A stretch of 64,000 bases of DNA from Morella rubra (GCA_003952965.2 CM025849.1:32485097-32549096); one strand, 5' to 3'. Numbered from the stretch's first letter, positions 31,930-45,465 are shown. The notes: generated by a model from the letters alone, not told the origin. Numbers and translations are program-made.

Positions 31930-34900
31930 TAGCCCAACCTTCGTCCTTTTAACAAGCACAAACTCGACTATAGGTCTACTCTCTATATTTTTCTTGGGTA
32001 CAGTCCGACCACAAAGGGTGCAAATGTCTTCATCGTCCTTTTGGCCGCATTTACATCTCTCGGGATGTCCTCTTTGATGAAAATTATTTTCCTTTTCATC
32101 ATACCTCTGCTGTCTCTGCTGCCCTAGCCCCACCTGTCGCTCCTCTGCCTTTTCCTCTTTTAAATCCTATTGTCCCAGTTTCTTCGCATAAGTCTGCCCC
32201 CACTACCCTGTAGCACCCTTGTTTGCTGCGTCTCCCCTTGCACCCGATGGTGCCCCCTGCTTCCCCCTTTGCCACCTGTTGCCATCCCATGGTTGTCCTC
32301 CCAATACGTGATGGCACACTTATCACACCGTCCCTGATAGCCCTCATGTGTCACCGAAGCCACTCGTTTTCTTGAGTGGTGTTGTGCAATGGAATGTGAA
32401 TTTCAGGCTCTTCAAGCTAACCAAACATGGTCTCTTATCCCTTCTTCCCCGACTCAGAACGTAGTTGGCTACCGAAAACCAAACGTCCAGATGGCTCTTT
32501 GGAACGGTATAAAGCCAAGCTGGTTGCCAAAGGCTTTCACCAATAGGCTGGCATAGATTACACTGATACTTTCTGAGAGGTCAAAAACAACCCTCTTTTT
32601 CACCCAATATGCTAAGGATCTGATCTAAAGGAGCATCTATATAATCAAGACTAAAAAGAGAATGAAGAAAAGACAAACATGAACTCAAAATAAATGGAGA
32701 TAAGGATAGAGAGATGACACCGTGATTTTAGGTGGTTCGGCCAACACTTGCCTACGTCCACCCCCAAGGCTATTGACTTCCTTGGGCTTCCTTCACTATT
32801 TTCCAAATAGTAATACATCTTAGCTTTCGGGTGCTAAGTAATACAAAGTGTTTTCGAGCTTACACTTTAACTCACTCTCTCAAATCCTCACAACCTAAGG
32901 ATTTCTTCTACACAACAAGTAGGACAAGTGTTTTTCACAAACACTCACGTGTTTTTCAAGAATGGGTACAAAGAGAATCTTAGTAAAAGCTCTTTAAGCT
33001 GAATAAACAAGTATGAGGTACTGAGGTGTGCAAAGAGACAAGATTTGCAAGAGAGCTAAGTATTTTCAGGTGGGAGTACGAGCTTTCTTGGATGGTGGAG
33101 CTTCCTTTCTCTTTGAAAGCTTTTTCTCTCTCTAGAAATTAGGGCAAGAGTTAATGGCGCAACCTCTTGCCTTTTCTCTCTCCATCTTCTTCTATTTAAA
33201 GCTTCTAGGGCACCAAGGGTCTTCTTGTAAAGCTTGAGTGCCGTTGGAGGTCATTTGAGACATTTGATACCTTTTTGAATAAGTTTGCTCCTCTGCAAAA
33301 TAAACAATGTGTCGACACATTGTGGTATGTGCTGACACATTGAACTTTGCCAAGAAAAGTCGGGTGTTAGGTGTGACACCAATGTGTCGACACTTCCCAT
33401 ACTTAGCCAAAAATTCATTTTGAATGGCCTAGCAAACTTTCGGGTAGTTAAACGTCAATGTGTCGACACGAACCTTCCATACTTAGCCAAAAAAATCACT
33501 TTGAATGGCCTTTCGGGAGTTAGTTCAATGTGTCGACACTTAGGTCAATGTGTCGACACTTCCAACACTTAGTCAAAAAAATGTTCTTTAACAACACTAT
33601 CCCAATTCAATATTCTCAAAACCATTTACAATAAAAAGATGATCATTTAACCATCAAGTAGCTTTAAAGAGAGAAACACCATAAATCCTTTTAGATTGCA
33701 ATGTAAAATCTAAAAGTCTTAAAAATAGACTTGTTATATCAAAATCTGACCTTGGGCTAACACTTTCAGCCCTGTGGTTAAATCCACTACAGTGCGTCTA
33801 GTCCTTGCTATTGCCTTTTCCTCTGGTTGGTCCTGCAAACAACTCAATGTTCAGAATTCTTTCCTTCATGGCATTCTTCAAGAAGTTTTTTATATGCAAC
33901 AATCTCCGGCATTTGTGCACTTTGATTACCCTCAGCATGTTTGTTGTCTTCGCAAGGCTCTTTACTGTCTCAAACAAGCTCCTCAAGCTTGGTTCTCACA
34001 ATTAAGCTCTCGTCTTCTTGAGCTGGGCTTTGTGGCTTCTTGGGCTGACACCAGCCTCTTTGTCTATGCCTCTGGATGTCACTTGGTTTACATACTGGTC
34101 TATGTTGATAACTATATTGTGACTAGTTCTTCTTCTTCCATGGTTCAGCATTTTCTCACTTGTCTTTCTGCTAATTTTCCTATTAAGGATTGTAGGAACC
34201 TACACTATTTTTTGGGGGACAAAGTGTCTCGTTCCAGCTCTGGCATGTACCTCTCTCAACAGAAGTATGTCCATGATCTCCTCTGCATGACCAATATGCT
34301 ACTGGCCAAACCAGTCTCGTCTCCTATGGTGTTTTCTCTTCACCTCTCTGCTTATGAAGGTGCTCTGTTTGATAATCCTACTCTCTACCAGAGTACGGTG
34401 GTAGTCTACAGTACCTCTCATTTACATGGCTGGACATCTCCTTCGCAGTCAACAAGACTTATCAATTTATGCAAGCTCCATGGGAACCTCATTGGCAGGC
34501 TATTAAGCATATTTTATGTTATCTCAAGCATACTACTCACTTTGGCCTTCATCTCACTCAGTCCTCCATCACTGAGCTCAGTGCCTTCTCCGACGCTGAT
34601 TAGGCTGGCAGTCTGGGTGATCACCGCTCCACTGGCGGCTACTGTCTCTTTCTTGGCTCTAATCTTATCTGCTAGACTTCCCGCAAACAGCAGACTGTTG
34701 CTCGGTCTAGCACCGAGGTTGAGTATCGCTCTCTTGCCAATGCCATAGCTAAACTCTTATGGATCCAGTCCCTGCTTCGTGAACTTCACATGTTCCTGCC
34801 TCAAGCTCCAACATTGTGGTGTGACAACTTAGGCGCCACCTTCCTTCCTGTGAATCCTGTTTTTCATTCCCGTACAAAGCATGTGGAAATTGTTTTCCAC

Positions 34901-35327
34901 TTTGTACGCAATCGTATTGCTGCCAAGACTTTATCTGTTGCTTTTATTTCCAGCAAGGACTAGGTTGCTGATGTTTTTACCAAGCCTATTGTGGCCGATC
35001 GCTTCCACCACCTTCACTCCAGTCTTACTGTCTTCCCGTTACCGCTGGAAGCGATGGGGGCTATTAACACAATAGCTAATCCTACCACTTTAGCACCAGA
35101 CGATCCTGGCTCCATGACACCTCACTGAGTCTTGATTCTTCTAGAATAGCCTAGTCTTCTAATGCTAATAGTGCGTATCTTTTCTGTTAGGATATTTCTA
35201 GTTGTTACTGCATATTGCAATACATGTGTAAGTTGTTTATAAAAAGTGCACAGTGCACTACAATAACACTGTGCAGAAATATTCTTTCATGCGTACTCGT
35301 CTTCTTCGTTCCTCTTCGCACACTTTT
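31930..35327 (+). mobile_element. Ty1/copia fossil: pol end and 3' LTR, with a nested solo LTR
   Basis: The parts in order are the end of integrase and linker (about 31930-32200), the start of reverse transcriptase (to 32573), a nested LTR (32574-33762), the rest of reverse transcriptase and RNase H (33774-34980; YILVYVDN-type active-site region), then a polypurine run and the 3' LTR (about 35055-35327). No 5' LTR or gag is present. It is broken with several breaks besides the nested insertion. The truncated 5' side abuts a peptide-gene flank, and the 3' side abuts terpene synthase exon sequence. Moderately old. Confidence 0.85.
32574..33762. mobile_element. Solo LTR nested in the copia fossil, 1189 bp
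   Basis: Starts TGAGAGGTC and ends GGGCTAACA (TG...CA) with the 5-bp target duplication CTTTC on each side (32569-32573 and 33763-33767). The interior has the word CAATGTGTCGACAC about six times, spaced 20-80 bp (33305-33560). No internal retroelement genes. The intact duplication shows it arrived after the copia element and then lost its partner by LTR recombination. Confidence 0.85.
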
Positions 35328-38300
35328 AAAAGGCTTCTTTTGGTGATGATATTGAAGGATTACTCAGCTTATATGAGGCATCATTCCTTTTGATAGAAGG
35401 TGAAAGTGTCTTGGAGGACGCAAGAAATTTTGCTACCAAAGAACTTAAGGGGTACATTAATGAACGGAATTACAAAGATTCAAATCTTTCTACTATGGTG
35501 AGGCATGCCTAGGAACTTCCTTTGCTTTGGAGGATCCGTAGGTTTGAAGGGAGGTGGTTCATTGACGAATATAGGAGAAAGAAAGACATGAATCCTATCT
35601 TGCTTGAGCTTTCAGAGCTGGATTTCAACATGGTACAAGCAGCACACCAAGAAGAAATAAAACAAATGTCATGGTAAACAAATTTATTGAATACAAACAA
35701 GGAGCAGAGCATGCTTAACCTTCTTTTGCAATTTGAATCCCACGCAGAAAGATGTGGATCGGAGCTTCATTTGATAGTACCTGATGAACTGATAACCGGA
35801 GTTATATCTTGTACTAATATATATATAACTCCACTCACATACTTTTCACATTGATATCGTCTTTTTTGGGTAATGTAAAGTAAGGTGGTGGAGAAGCACT
35901 TGCCTTGGAGAAAAGCTGAGTTTTGCGAGGGATAGGCTGATGGACAATTTCTTGTGGGCAGTGGGAATGTGCTCTGAGCCTCAGTTTAGTTCTTTTAGGA
36001 CAACGGTAACAAAGGTCAACTTATTATTAACAGTAATCGATGATTTATGATGTATATGGCACTTTGGATGAACTTGAGCTCTTCACGGACGCTATTGAAA
36101 GGTTTGTATTTATTTCACTACATGCACCAGCTTTAATGTGCTTCATATATATTTGTCTAGCTAACGTGGACATAAAGACTAATAAAATGTACTCTTTGGG
36201 CTTTCGGATGGGATACCAATATCGATGGCCTCCCATACTATATGCAGATATGCCTCCTTGCTGTCTACAATTTCGGTAATGAAACTGCTTTCGACATCCT
36301 TAAGGAACAAGGAATTCACATTATCCGACAGCTTAAAAAAGGGGTATAATGTGTTTCACTGGGAAATTAATATTAATTATATAATTAATCACTTACATAT
36401 TTATTTTCCTTGAATAGATACACTTTCTCTAATTTGCTATATAATATGCTTACTTTCTACATGTTTTAGTGGGCAGATCAGTGTAGAGCTTATTTGCAGA
36501 AGGCAAAGTGATATTACAACGTTAATTCACAGGCGGAACGATCAGGGTGCGAAGGGGGACAGCCACCCCCCTTCACCTCAAAAATCAGTTCAAATTTATT
36601 TTTTATTTTTTATTTTTATATGGATTAAGCACAGGCCCCCCCCTTAGACCCAGCACCGAGCTTTTAATGATCCCCGTTGTCTTCTTTGAATGTGTTCACG
36701 CCACTCATACTCTTTCTTCTCTGTCTCGTGAGTCGTTCTGTAGCTAACTTTTTCAAACTGTTATTATCGAGACCACTGCTTATTGGTTGATGATAGCTGT
36801 TAAATATTTAGATACTAAATTACTTCTTTTAATATTTAATATTTAATATTTTTATTATTATTATAACTATTAACTACTACAATACGACAAAGGTATCTTG
36901 GAGTAAAATAACCAGTAGTTCATTAATATTTTTGTTTAAGAGTAAGTACCTTCGAAACCTATATATTACATGCTTGATTCATATTGTTAGTATTAATTAT
37001 TTATTATCATAAACATTATCCTAGTTTCTTTCACAAATTTTTAATAAAATAGTGTGATTTGAGGGATTTTAATCCTATGCGTATTTATCAGGCATCAGAT
37101 TTTCTACGTTTATACTTTTTCAACCCTAAGCTTAGATACAAGACTAAGGTAAAGTCTTTTTGTGGTGGCTGTAAGCAATTATAAAAAATTCATTACAAGT
37201 AACCAAACACGACAACGTATTTTTTTGAGATAAATGAAATTTTCACTTATCAATTGTAAAGAGTTTTTACTCATTATATTATAAACTATCAATTTTAATA
37301 CATTATAATTTCTAACTATTAATATTAGACATAGTACCCTCTATCTAATTTTTCTGTGAAATTGCACAAAATTTAGTGTTTTACACTTAAAATAACAACA
37401 ATGCTCCCAATGACTTGTAAGTTGACAACAATACTCTCTTTTTTTTTAATAAGTGTCTAATAATACTCTTTGTCAAGTATGAAGATTGAACTTGCGTAAT
37501 AAGATGAGAGATAATTGAATGAATGATATGATAGTTTACATTGAGAGAAAAAAATTTTGAAACTATTGAGAACGAAAGCCATTTTGCAACGTTTTCAAAA
37601 GATACAAACTTGTAGAATCCAATTGCCACCTCTCAGTCTCAACAAATAGTAGGGTATGCGTATTTCAATATAATAATTTTTAATGTTTTTAGTCCTTAAT
37701 TTTCGATATTTAAACTCTAAGACACTTTTTTGCATTAGTAGTAAAAAAAAATTTTGTCATTTTCCCTTAAGAGTTTGCCCCCATTCAAATTCATTCATGA
37801 TTTTGTCACTAACAGTTATACACCGACCCTTCCAGAATACATGGAGAATGCACGGGTTTCAGTGGCTATACCAGTCATGCAACTTACTTACTTTTCTGTA
37901 ACAAATAAATAACATCGAAAGCCTTAGATTTTTGGGAAGAGCACTACCCGAACATACTTATCTTGTCATCAACCATCGTACGACTAACAGATGATCTTGG
38001 AACCAGTACGATATGCAAATCACGTCACTACGTATACCTAATTTGATCAGTTTCATCAGGAATACTTTATAGAACTAGTACTTCACAATAAAATAAAAAG
38101 TAGCAGTATTATATACTTCAGAACTGGAGGACGAATTAGAGAGAGGTGATGTTCCGAAATCTATCCAGTGTTACATGAAGGAAACTGGTGCTATTGAAGA
38201 AAAGGCCCGTGAGTATATTAGGTCTTCGATTGGTAAAACATGGAAGAAGATGAATGAAGAAGGAGCTGCTTGTTCTCCCAGCTTCTCTCAAAAATTTGTT

Positions 38301-38429
38301 GAAATTTCGATGAACATTGCAAAGATGGCCCAGTTCATGTACCTGCACAGAGATGGGAATGCTAAACAGGACCGTGAGTCCAAGGAACATGTATTGTCAT
38401 TATTTGTTCATCCTCATTCCTTCACATAA
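35328..38429 (+). pseudogene. Broken terpene synthase gene (TPS-b-like), exons 3-7
   Basis: Exon-by-exon homology to plant terpene synthases. Exon 3 part (35328-35673): [21 protein letters not shown]. Exon 4 (35884-36101): [15 protein letters not shown] and the Mg2+-binding DDxxD region. Exon 5 (36208-36343): RWDTNIDGLPYYMQ, AFDILKEQG. Exon 6 in two pieces (36470-36521 WADQCRAYLQKA; about 37932-37996 TIVRLTDDLGT) separated by a 1.4 kb insertion. Exon 7 (about 38120-38429): ERGDVPKSIQCYMKETGA, ending at TAA. Exons 1-2 and the start of exon 3 are gone, replaced by copia. Damage: in-frame TAG at 35510, loss of two bases within the DDxxD codons near 36045 that leaves DD then YDVYG in another frame, TTTCGG instead of an AG acceptor at 36207, TGA replacing a Trp codon in exon 6. 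It cannot make an active enzyme. Monoterpene (TPS-b) assignment rests on the exon 7 style and is tentative. Confidence 0.88.
36522..37930. mobile_element. Unclassified 1.4 kb insertion in terpene synthase exon 6
   Basis: Terpene synthase coding sequence stops after the K-x-Y-Y-N codons at about 36521 and resumes at about 37932. The intervening DNA begins GTTAATTCACAGGCGGAACGATCAGGGTGCGAAGGGGGACAG with C-tracts (36565, 36632) typical of some plant transposon ends, but I find neither inverted repeats nor a target duplication. AT-rich, no coding sequence recognised. Confidence 0.5.
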
Positions 38430-38489
38430 ATAAAGATTAATTAATGGGTCACCTACAGTCCTACTGTATGCAGTAGTTATATAATTTTG

Positions 38490-41185
38490 GGGTCCCAAAA
38501 ATTTGGCAAACAAACATCTCCATTATAACTATAGAATAATGTTTACAAGAAATAAAGAGGGACACACACTTTTACACCCTTTCACACTTCACGTCACTCA
38601 CACAACACAACACACTTTTCACTCTTTTCTTCTCTTACTACATTTCACACTTTCTTTTCACTTCACTTTTATACTCTGCTACACTCAAGCTCCTGACTCC
38701 TTATTTTTAGGAGGCTAAGTCCGCTATAGAGTAAATCTTGTCCATTCATTAAGTCGGCTAGTGAAAATTCTTAGGCCTTCCAGTGAATTCTACCATTATC
38801 TCCCTTTTCCCAAAAAATCTAGATTCTTCTAAATTTTTCTTGATTGGTGGCGAATTTTTCTTAAATAAGTGTTGACGTTAACACTCCTCCACAGCACTTA
38901 TTTCTCCTCAATATAGCAATTCATACAAGTATGCATTCTTTATGTTCATTTGCCAAAGCTTCCATAATTTTTCAGTACCCAATATTGGCAACACATCATC
39001 TGTTGTCTTGATATCTGCCAATTCTTCAAATACTTTGATGTTATCCAATTCTTAGCCGCTAATAGTGTTTTGACTTCATCGGGACTTCTTGACAGTAAAT
39101 CCCATGTTTTATTCTTTACCACTACAACAATCTTCTCTTTTATTGTTTTTCTCCACGCTACATTTTTGTATGCTTCCTCATTCTTTTCATCAATAATGTC
39201 ATTGAAATATCTCAATTCAAGAATTAAGTCTCCATCACAAATGAATTCTTTACATCAGTTATGTTCATACCATTTTCTTCTAGCTCTTCATCTGATGTTA
39301 TATACACACCAGTTTGCCGTGGTCATCCTTCTCTTTCTTCTTGCCAGACATATCCGACTTTCTTTCCTTTCCACTGATTGGAGAAATGAATTCCTCCACT
39401 ACCTGAAGATCTACGTGTTGGCCATTTTTTGGCTCAACAATAGCACACGTGGCTATCTCATCAAAGTCTATATCTTCTTCTAAGTAGACTTTATCTCCAA
39501 CGCTTACTAGAGTGGAGGGTACTTCAAAATCCCACTCATCTTCACTCTCATATATATTGTCATCTATAGTGGCAAAAGATGTATGAAAGTCCCACTCGGC
39601 ATCACTATCATACATACCTTGGTGATTTTCGAATGTCACCAAATTTCCTTCGACATGCTCTTTCTTGAATATGCAATCTCGAGCATAATGTCCTCTTCAA
39701 CCGCAATTATAGCATTCATCATTCTGTTGTCGGCAATATTGATTGCCTTTCAATTGAGCTCCCCCTGATTATGAGCTTCTACTCTGAGGATTCATCGACT
39801 CTTCTTCTTGCTCCTCTTCTTCTTCATCGTCTTTTCCTTTCTTCTTATAGTCGGAGCTCCTCCAAAATTTATGTCGACCTCTCCTGCTACTATACAGTGC
39901 CTCCTCTTCAAACTTTATTGAAACCCCAACTAATTGTTTTGCTAAGGTTTCTTGATTGGTTAGTAAATTTTCTAGCTCCTCCAAGAAAGGTTGGGTTGGC
40001 CAACCTTGGACCGCAGTAATAAATCTATGGTATTCGGGTCTTAACCCATGGACAATAATTCTCCACATACGTTGCTCATTAATTTTTGCAGAGGGGTTTA
40101 ATTCAAAAATTTCATGACAAAGAGACTTCACCTTTGTAAAATATTGATTAATTGTGAACTCCCACTGCGTAGTTGACATGAGCTCATTTTGTAGTAGTTA
40201 AAGCCTCATATCATTTTTCCTTGAGAAACAGCCTGCCAATATGTCCCACGTATCCTTCGGTGTGGTGATGTGTCGAATGCGCTTCAGCATTTCTTTCTGA
40301 ATAGTTATCTTGATTACGAACAAAGCTTTCCCAAACTTAATTCGCCATTTTCGAAGTGCGTCGACATTCTCGACAAAAAGTGGTGTGGAGTCATTCCCTC
40401 CAATGATTTCCCAGAGATCCTAACCCTGCAAATATGACTTCATGCACGTTTGCCAGGTAGAATAATTATGGTCATTAACCTTCTCCACTGTGACAGCATA
40501 TTGGAGATCCGCCATCGTGACTTGGTGTTGCCCCAGGTTCTCCCAAGCAAGCCTAGTCCCAGACTATCTGGCTTCACAATACCAGATTGTGCACGAACAA
40601 TGATCTCTCGAGCAGTACCTTAACATGGTCCCTGACCACCTTGACTCTATACCAACAACTCTTCCACTGCGCAACTCCAAAATGATGTCAACGTCTTACT
40701 TTGACACCAGTCCCTGACCAACTAGCTCTGATACAAAATTGTTGATCGAACTGAATGATTTGAAGAAAAGCTTTTGATAGAAGTGAAACAAAGTTTTATA
40801 AATAAGATGAAAAAGAAGAGACCCACAAACTTAAAAACCACACTATACTTTTCTCTAGCCTCACGTCACTTACACTCTGACACACACTCACTTCCTCACT
40901 TTTCTTCACCTTCTGCACTCTTTGTTTCACTCTTACTACACGACTTACTCTCTTTCACTATTCTTCTATTTTTTCTCCTCAATGCATCGTTATTAGTCTA
41001 TCTTCTCCTATTTATTGGCACACTAGGTTAGCAGGCAGAAGCTTCTTGTCCATTCATTAAGTCGGCAAGTGATGATTTCGAGTATCCTCCAAAGTTTTCA
41101 AATATTTTTTTCTTTTAACACTTTTCCCGAATACTGTTAGAATTTTCTAGAGAAGTAAAGAAGTACGTGCTGATTTTTAACAACA
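38490..41185 (-). mobile_element. Gag-only Ty1/copia-type fossil with two LTRs
   Basis: On the minus strand: 5' LTR 40740-41185 (TGTTG...AACA as read on the plus strand), a primer-binding site like TGTATCAGAGC complementary to initiator Met tRNA next to it, a UBN2-type gag region (about 39769-40560), a CCHC-knuckle region near 39660-39710 followed by an acidic segment (39298-39640), a polypurine run GGAGGAG and the 3' LTR ending at 38883. The 3' LTR start near 38490 is approximate. No protease, integrase or reverse transcriptase. Gag looks broken at a few places. The LTRs share the words GTCCATTCATTAAGTCGGC but are clearly diverged, so the insertion is old. Confidence 0.78.
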
Positions 41186-41209
41186 CTTTGCCCTTTTACA
41201 TTTGAGTTC

Positions 41210-41650
41210 ATGGGCTTGGTTTCTAGTACGTCCACTATAAGAAATGTGATCTTCAATGATGAGCTTCATCATCTTCAAAAGTGGCTATATCCGTCGGTGA
41301 TGATCTATGGGGACAGTATCAGGTGGTCGAAGCCAGGTTTGTCTTGCTTGCCATCATCCCTGTTTTGGTGTGAGTCTATTTTGGGTCAAGAAGTCACTCG
41401 TCGCTGCATTATCCGTCTTGATCATAAATCGTGACCCGCCTCCATGTTCTCAAGTAGTGCACTATTGCTGTCATCTCCTTCTCTTGGACCATTCCTTTCG
41501 ATCTCATTGAGCTTTTGACTCTCATATGCACTACTGCGTCTCCAAAACAAAATGGCCACCATTTTTGTTCATCGTGGCCAAATATCCTACAATCCAGGAC
41601 GGTAATACCCGCCGACATAAATGGTTGATCCTTTGGCGCTAAGTCAAGGT
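41210..41650 (-). mobile_element. Ty3/gypsy pol fragment
   Basis: The minus-strand reading resembles the RNase H end of gypsy pol: KEMTAIVHYLRTWR is the characteristic motif, followed by a region rich in the QNRLTPKQGWWQ style. Fragmentary, broken, old. It lies next to the gag-only copia fossil. Confidence 0.65.
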
Positions 41651-41659
41651 GTGGTCAGT

Positions 41660-44090
41660 ATTACAATTGCAACGCTGACAGCATTTGTTTATCAAATAAC
41701 ATGATGTCATGATTAATTAAGCTCCACAATCTAATAAAATTATCGAATAACATCAAATTTTTCTTTCTTATAAATTACATTGAAAATCAAATTCTTTTCA
41801 AATTCCAATTGTATGTAAAAAAAATTCTTTTAATTATTTGTAATACTATCGAAATTCACCTTAACGTACAACGTGTCGACTAACACTCTACTACGCTCCC
41901 TTTTTATCGATGCGAATATTGTAGCCTTGAGGTTGCAGTGGGGTGAGAAGAAATAGGGCCTCTCCTATTATATTCATACCTTACCCTTGAAACCATTAAT
42001 ATCTGAAATTTCTTTTTTTCTTTTTCTTTTTCTTTTTTACAAAATTTCAATCTCATATTCAAAGGTCTAAAAGATTATTGAAAGCATTTGAGCGGAAGTC
42101 TAGAACTCAACCCACCCTACCTCTGGAAAATTCGCACTCAAATTAGAAGACATAATTTTCTTATTTTTCCCAACGCACAGTAAAGATCATTCTCAGCGGT
42201 GAACACATCAACAGTACTATAATTTGTAAACATATTTATCCCCGCCCACACAACATATAACATAGAAATGCCATGTATACAAGAGCTTGTACAACAGCCT
42301 CCATGCACCTTGGCTTGTATCTCCTAATTAGCTATCCGAAAGAAGCTTCAAGAAAGGAAAACTTGTTTTACTTCAGAAATTTTTCCCCATTGGACGATTC
42401 ATATATTTTGCTAGTTTATTGTGTTGGATTTTGATGGATGGCCTATCAAACTATCACATAGAATGATCAATCTTGGATGCTCCCATTAGGGTAAGAAATC
42501 TAGGAGGTAGATCAACAAAAAGTTGTCAAGGAATGGAAGAGATTGGCAACACTTATTTATAGTTTATCTTGCAACACTTCGCAAAGTATTGTGACTTTAT
42601 GAAAACTTCACTCGCACTGACGCGTCACTTAGTCCACCCCTCTATTGAAGTACATCACCATCCAAGGGGTCGTATATTGAAATATAGACATCAATGTTAT
42701 TGTGTGATCATCCCAAATTCCAACACTTCCGCTTAATCATACTATAACATTAGGTGATAAACTACGTGGACCATATTTATCTTGGTCCTAGTAACATGCC
42801 CTAGTCAACTAACATATACTAAACCACAAATCATCGTCAAAACTATGACTTGGCCTATGTTCGCACACTTTAGCCACTTTCTTATCTGACCACATCCTTT
42901 TCCATATGTTCTCCCACTGAGAGCATACTAGCAATGACTTTTTTCACTCTATTTCAAGTGAACGACATCAATTCTCCGTTATTAGAAACCTAGTCTTCAC
43001 TCATTCCGCAATTGACGACTTTAGCCAAATACATAACTTGTGATGACCTAGGCTGAATTTTTGGTCTTGTACTTCTTCTAAGGCCAACTTTCTGAAGTTT
43101 TTCTCGACACACCTTATCAGCAACTTTTCCACTATACAAGCGTAAATATTACCCAATTACAATATGAAGCCTATTAGTGGACTTTACTTCCATGTGAACT
43201 GTAATACCTGTATCTTATTAGTGTCTCTTGCCTTTAACTAACCAATTATATCCCCCAGGAAAAATCATAAAATCTCGTTCATCAAGGTCTCCCTAGATCC
43301 TTCTAAATTATATCCTTTTACCACATAGCTATTCACCTTGGTGTTTAATAATTGTATACCAGCTACATGCTCTCTGGATTAATCCAAAGACAGCCCCTTG
43401 GTCTTAGGATTGGCCACCATCTCGGTTGAGGGGACAAAGTTGACTTTGATTTCACCCCTTTCACTATATCCTAGATATAGTCTTCACAATTTACATCAAT
43501 GTATTTTCCTTGGAGTTATACATATGGCCCACTTTTCTTCATAACAATATAGCTACTTTTTGTCTCAAAATACATCAATCGGTCAACAATTCATCTAATT
43601 TTTTAACGTTTTACTCACCATCGTGTTACATATTATGTACACAGCCTCCATTGTGGACTTTGCAACACAATTCAGTTTTTTATTTAACCAAGAAACTATC
43701 ATTCCACCTAATAGGAAAACATACACTCATTATTATCCCCTATAGAATGTGTACCTGTGCATCCTCCTATTGCTCGATCACTTGACCCACTATCATTAAG
43801 TTCTTGGTACTTTTGCAAACACCTAATATTTGTTTCATTGTATGCTTGTTGAAGCATAAGACTACACTTATCACTCGGACATGAGGGATAATTTATAATT
43901 ACTGCCTTATATCTGGAGAACACTTCAACAACCACTTCACAACCTTGATTTCTTCAAAGTCTTCTCGTCTTTAAATTCTCAAAAAATATTGTAATCATTA
44001 CACAAAAATATTGTACACGAATAATGCCAATCAATCAACATTTACAACTTCCTTAACAAGCACACTTAATACCTCTTCTAATGTACAATG
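41660..44090. other. Unclassified AT-rich DNA, possibly old retroelement sequence
   Basis: I find no gene that I can name. A pyrimidine-rich run lies at 42007-42036. The minus-strand frame 43708-43935 (75 codons, with CPSDKCSLMLQQ) could be a degraded retroelement piece but I cannot place it. Confidence 0.35.
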
Positions 44091-45074
44091 AAGCTAGTTA
44101 TTTATGATGAACATGTATATAGGTGGGTGGGATGAGACTAGTGGTCTATATTTCTTTGTCCAAATTGTGTGTTGCAATTGGAAAAGTTAAAGATACAATA
44201 TGTGGGTCATATACTATTGAATGTTATTTGTAAAATCTTCTTAATAAAACTTAAGGCCAAAGACAAAATTTTAAGGTGGGACCTTTTATTTTTTTAGTTT
44301 AATAGAAAATTAATTTATAAACGAGAGAGTTAGACTTAAAAGGTCACTTTATTAGTAGAAACCAAACAATTTCCTTCACAATATGAAGTAACGTAAAAAG
44401 TTTCGAGCATCTTACATCCTCTCATGTATTGTTTATCTACGACATATATTGTTTTTTCTAAGCATCACCTTTTGTGGGGGCCTAGCTTGTGGGTAGAGCT
44501 TTTAGACAATGGCTTAGATTGCCCTAATCATCCGCAATTTGATCAGTTTGTGTTCTTTTATTGTTCTTTAATTTTGATGGGAGGGAAAAAAATTAAAATT
44601 GAAATTCACATAAAATATTGGAAACAACTTTTGTTCTAATTATCATGTAGTCATGCCGGATATTGGCTATGTCATATGAAATAGTCGTACATATATATAA
44701 CATAACACACCACCGGAGTAACACATTAATCATGTTATAGGGGTCAAGTCCATCATCATGTCCAAATAACAAAACATATATATATATATAGGTCCAAATT
44801 ACATTAGCAAATTAAACCACTAGAGTAACACATGAATTGCCCAGATAACAAAAGAAGCAACCAAGGAGTTGCTATATCCACGCCAAGTACTCCATGATAC
44901 AGCCCACCAACCTGACATTACCATCTGATTCACAATGAAACCACTAATACCAATGTAAGAATTGAGACAAGCTGCTTAGCATAAAATTAATTTACACAAT
45001 GAGAAGCATGGAAAAGAATTAATGTTGGGGCCAGGATCAACATGATGGATGAATATTCATTATTTAAAAATAGG

Positions 45075-45465
45075 GAAAAAATACGTTTTTTCACCCATGG
45101 ACTATTACTTGTATTATACTTTGCACCCTTAACAACCACATTTGAGAGATTGCATGCACAAACTACCCATCCCTAAAACATTACACCCTCCAACTATTTT
45201 TCCCATCAAAATGACTTCTTAATACGAAATATCGATTATACCCTTAAAAATTCAAATAGCATGTTAAATTTTTTTTGTTGGGGGGGGGGGGTGCAATCTT
45301 CATTTCATTTTTTTTTAAGTTTCCATCAATTTAATGGAAAAAATAGATGGAGGTGCAATGTGTTAGGGATTGGTAGTTTATGGATGCAATGTCTCAAATG
45401 TGTAGTTTAAGATGCAAATTGCAAAATCTATGATAGTTTGTAGGTGAAAAGCATGTATTTTCTCC
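45075..45465. mobile_element. Mutator-type MITE, 391 bp (relatives at 55091-55425 and 1321-1438)
   Basis: Inverted repeats of roughly 150 bp: the left reads GAAAAAATACGTTTTTTCACCCA, the right in reverse GGAGAAAATACATGCTTTTCACC; both continue with TTTGCA.CTTAAA and GAGA.ATTGCA. An imperfect direct repeat AAATAGG flanks it. The interior has a G10 run at 45285-45294. Copies in the same relative place in the other units show that it inserted before the duplications. Confidence 0.6.

Noticed and set aside
33774-34748. 324-codon open frame as a host gene
   Set aside because: It is the reverse transcriptase/RNase H part of a Ty1/copia fossil, listed there.
38136-38390. Minus-strand frame over the terpene synthase exon
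   Set aside because: It is the shadow of terpene synthase exon 7 on the plus strand.
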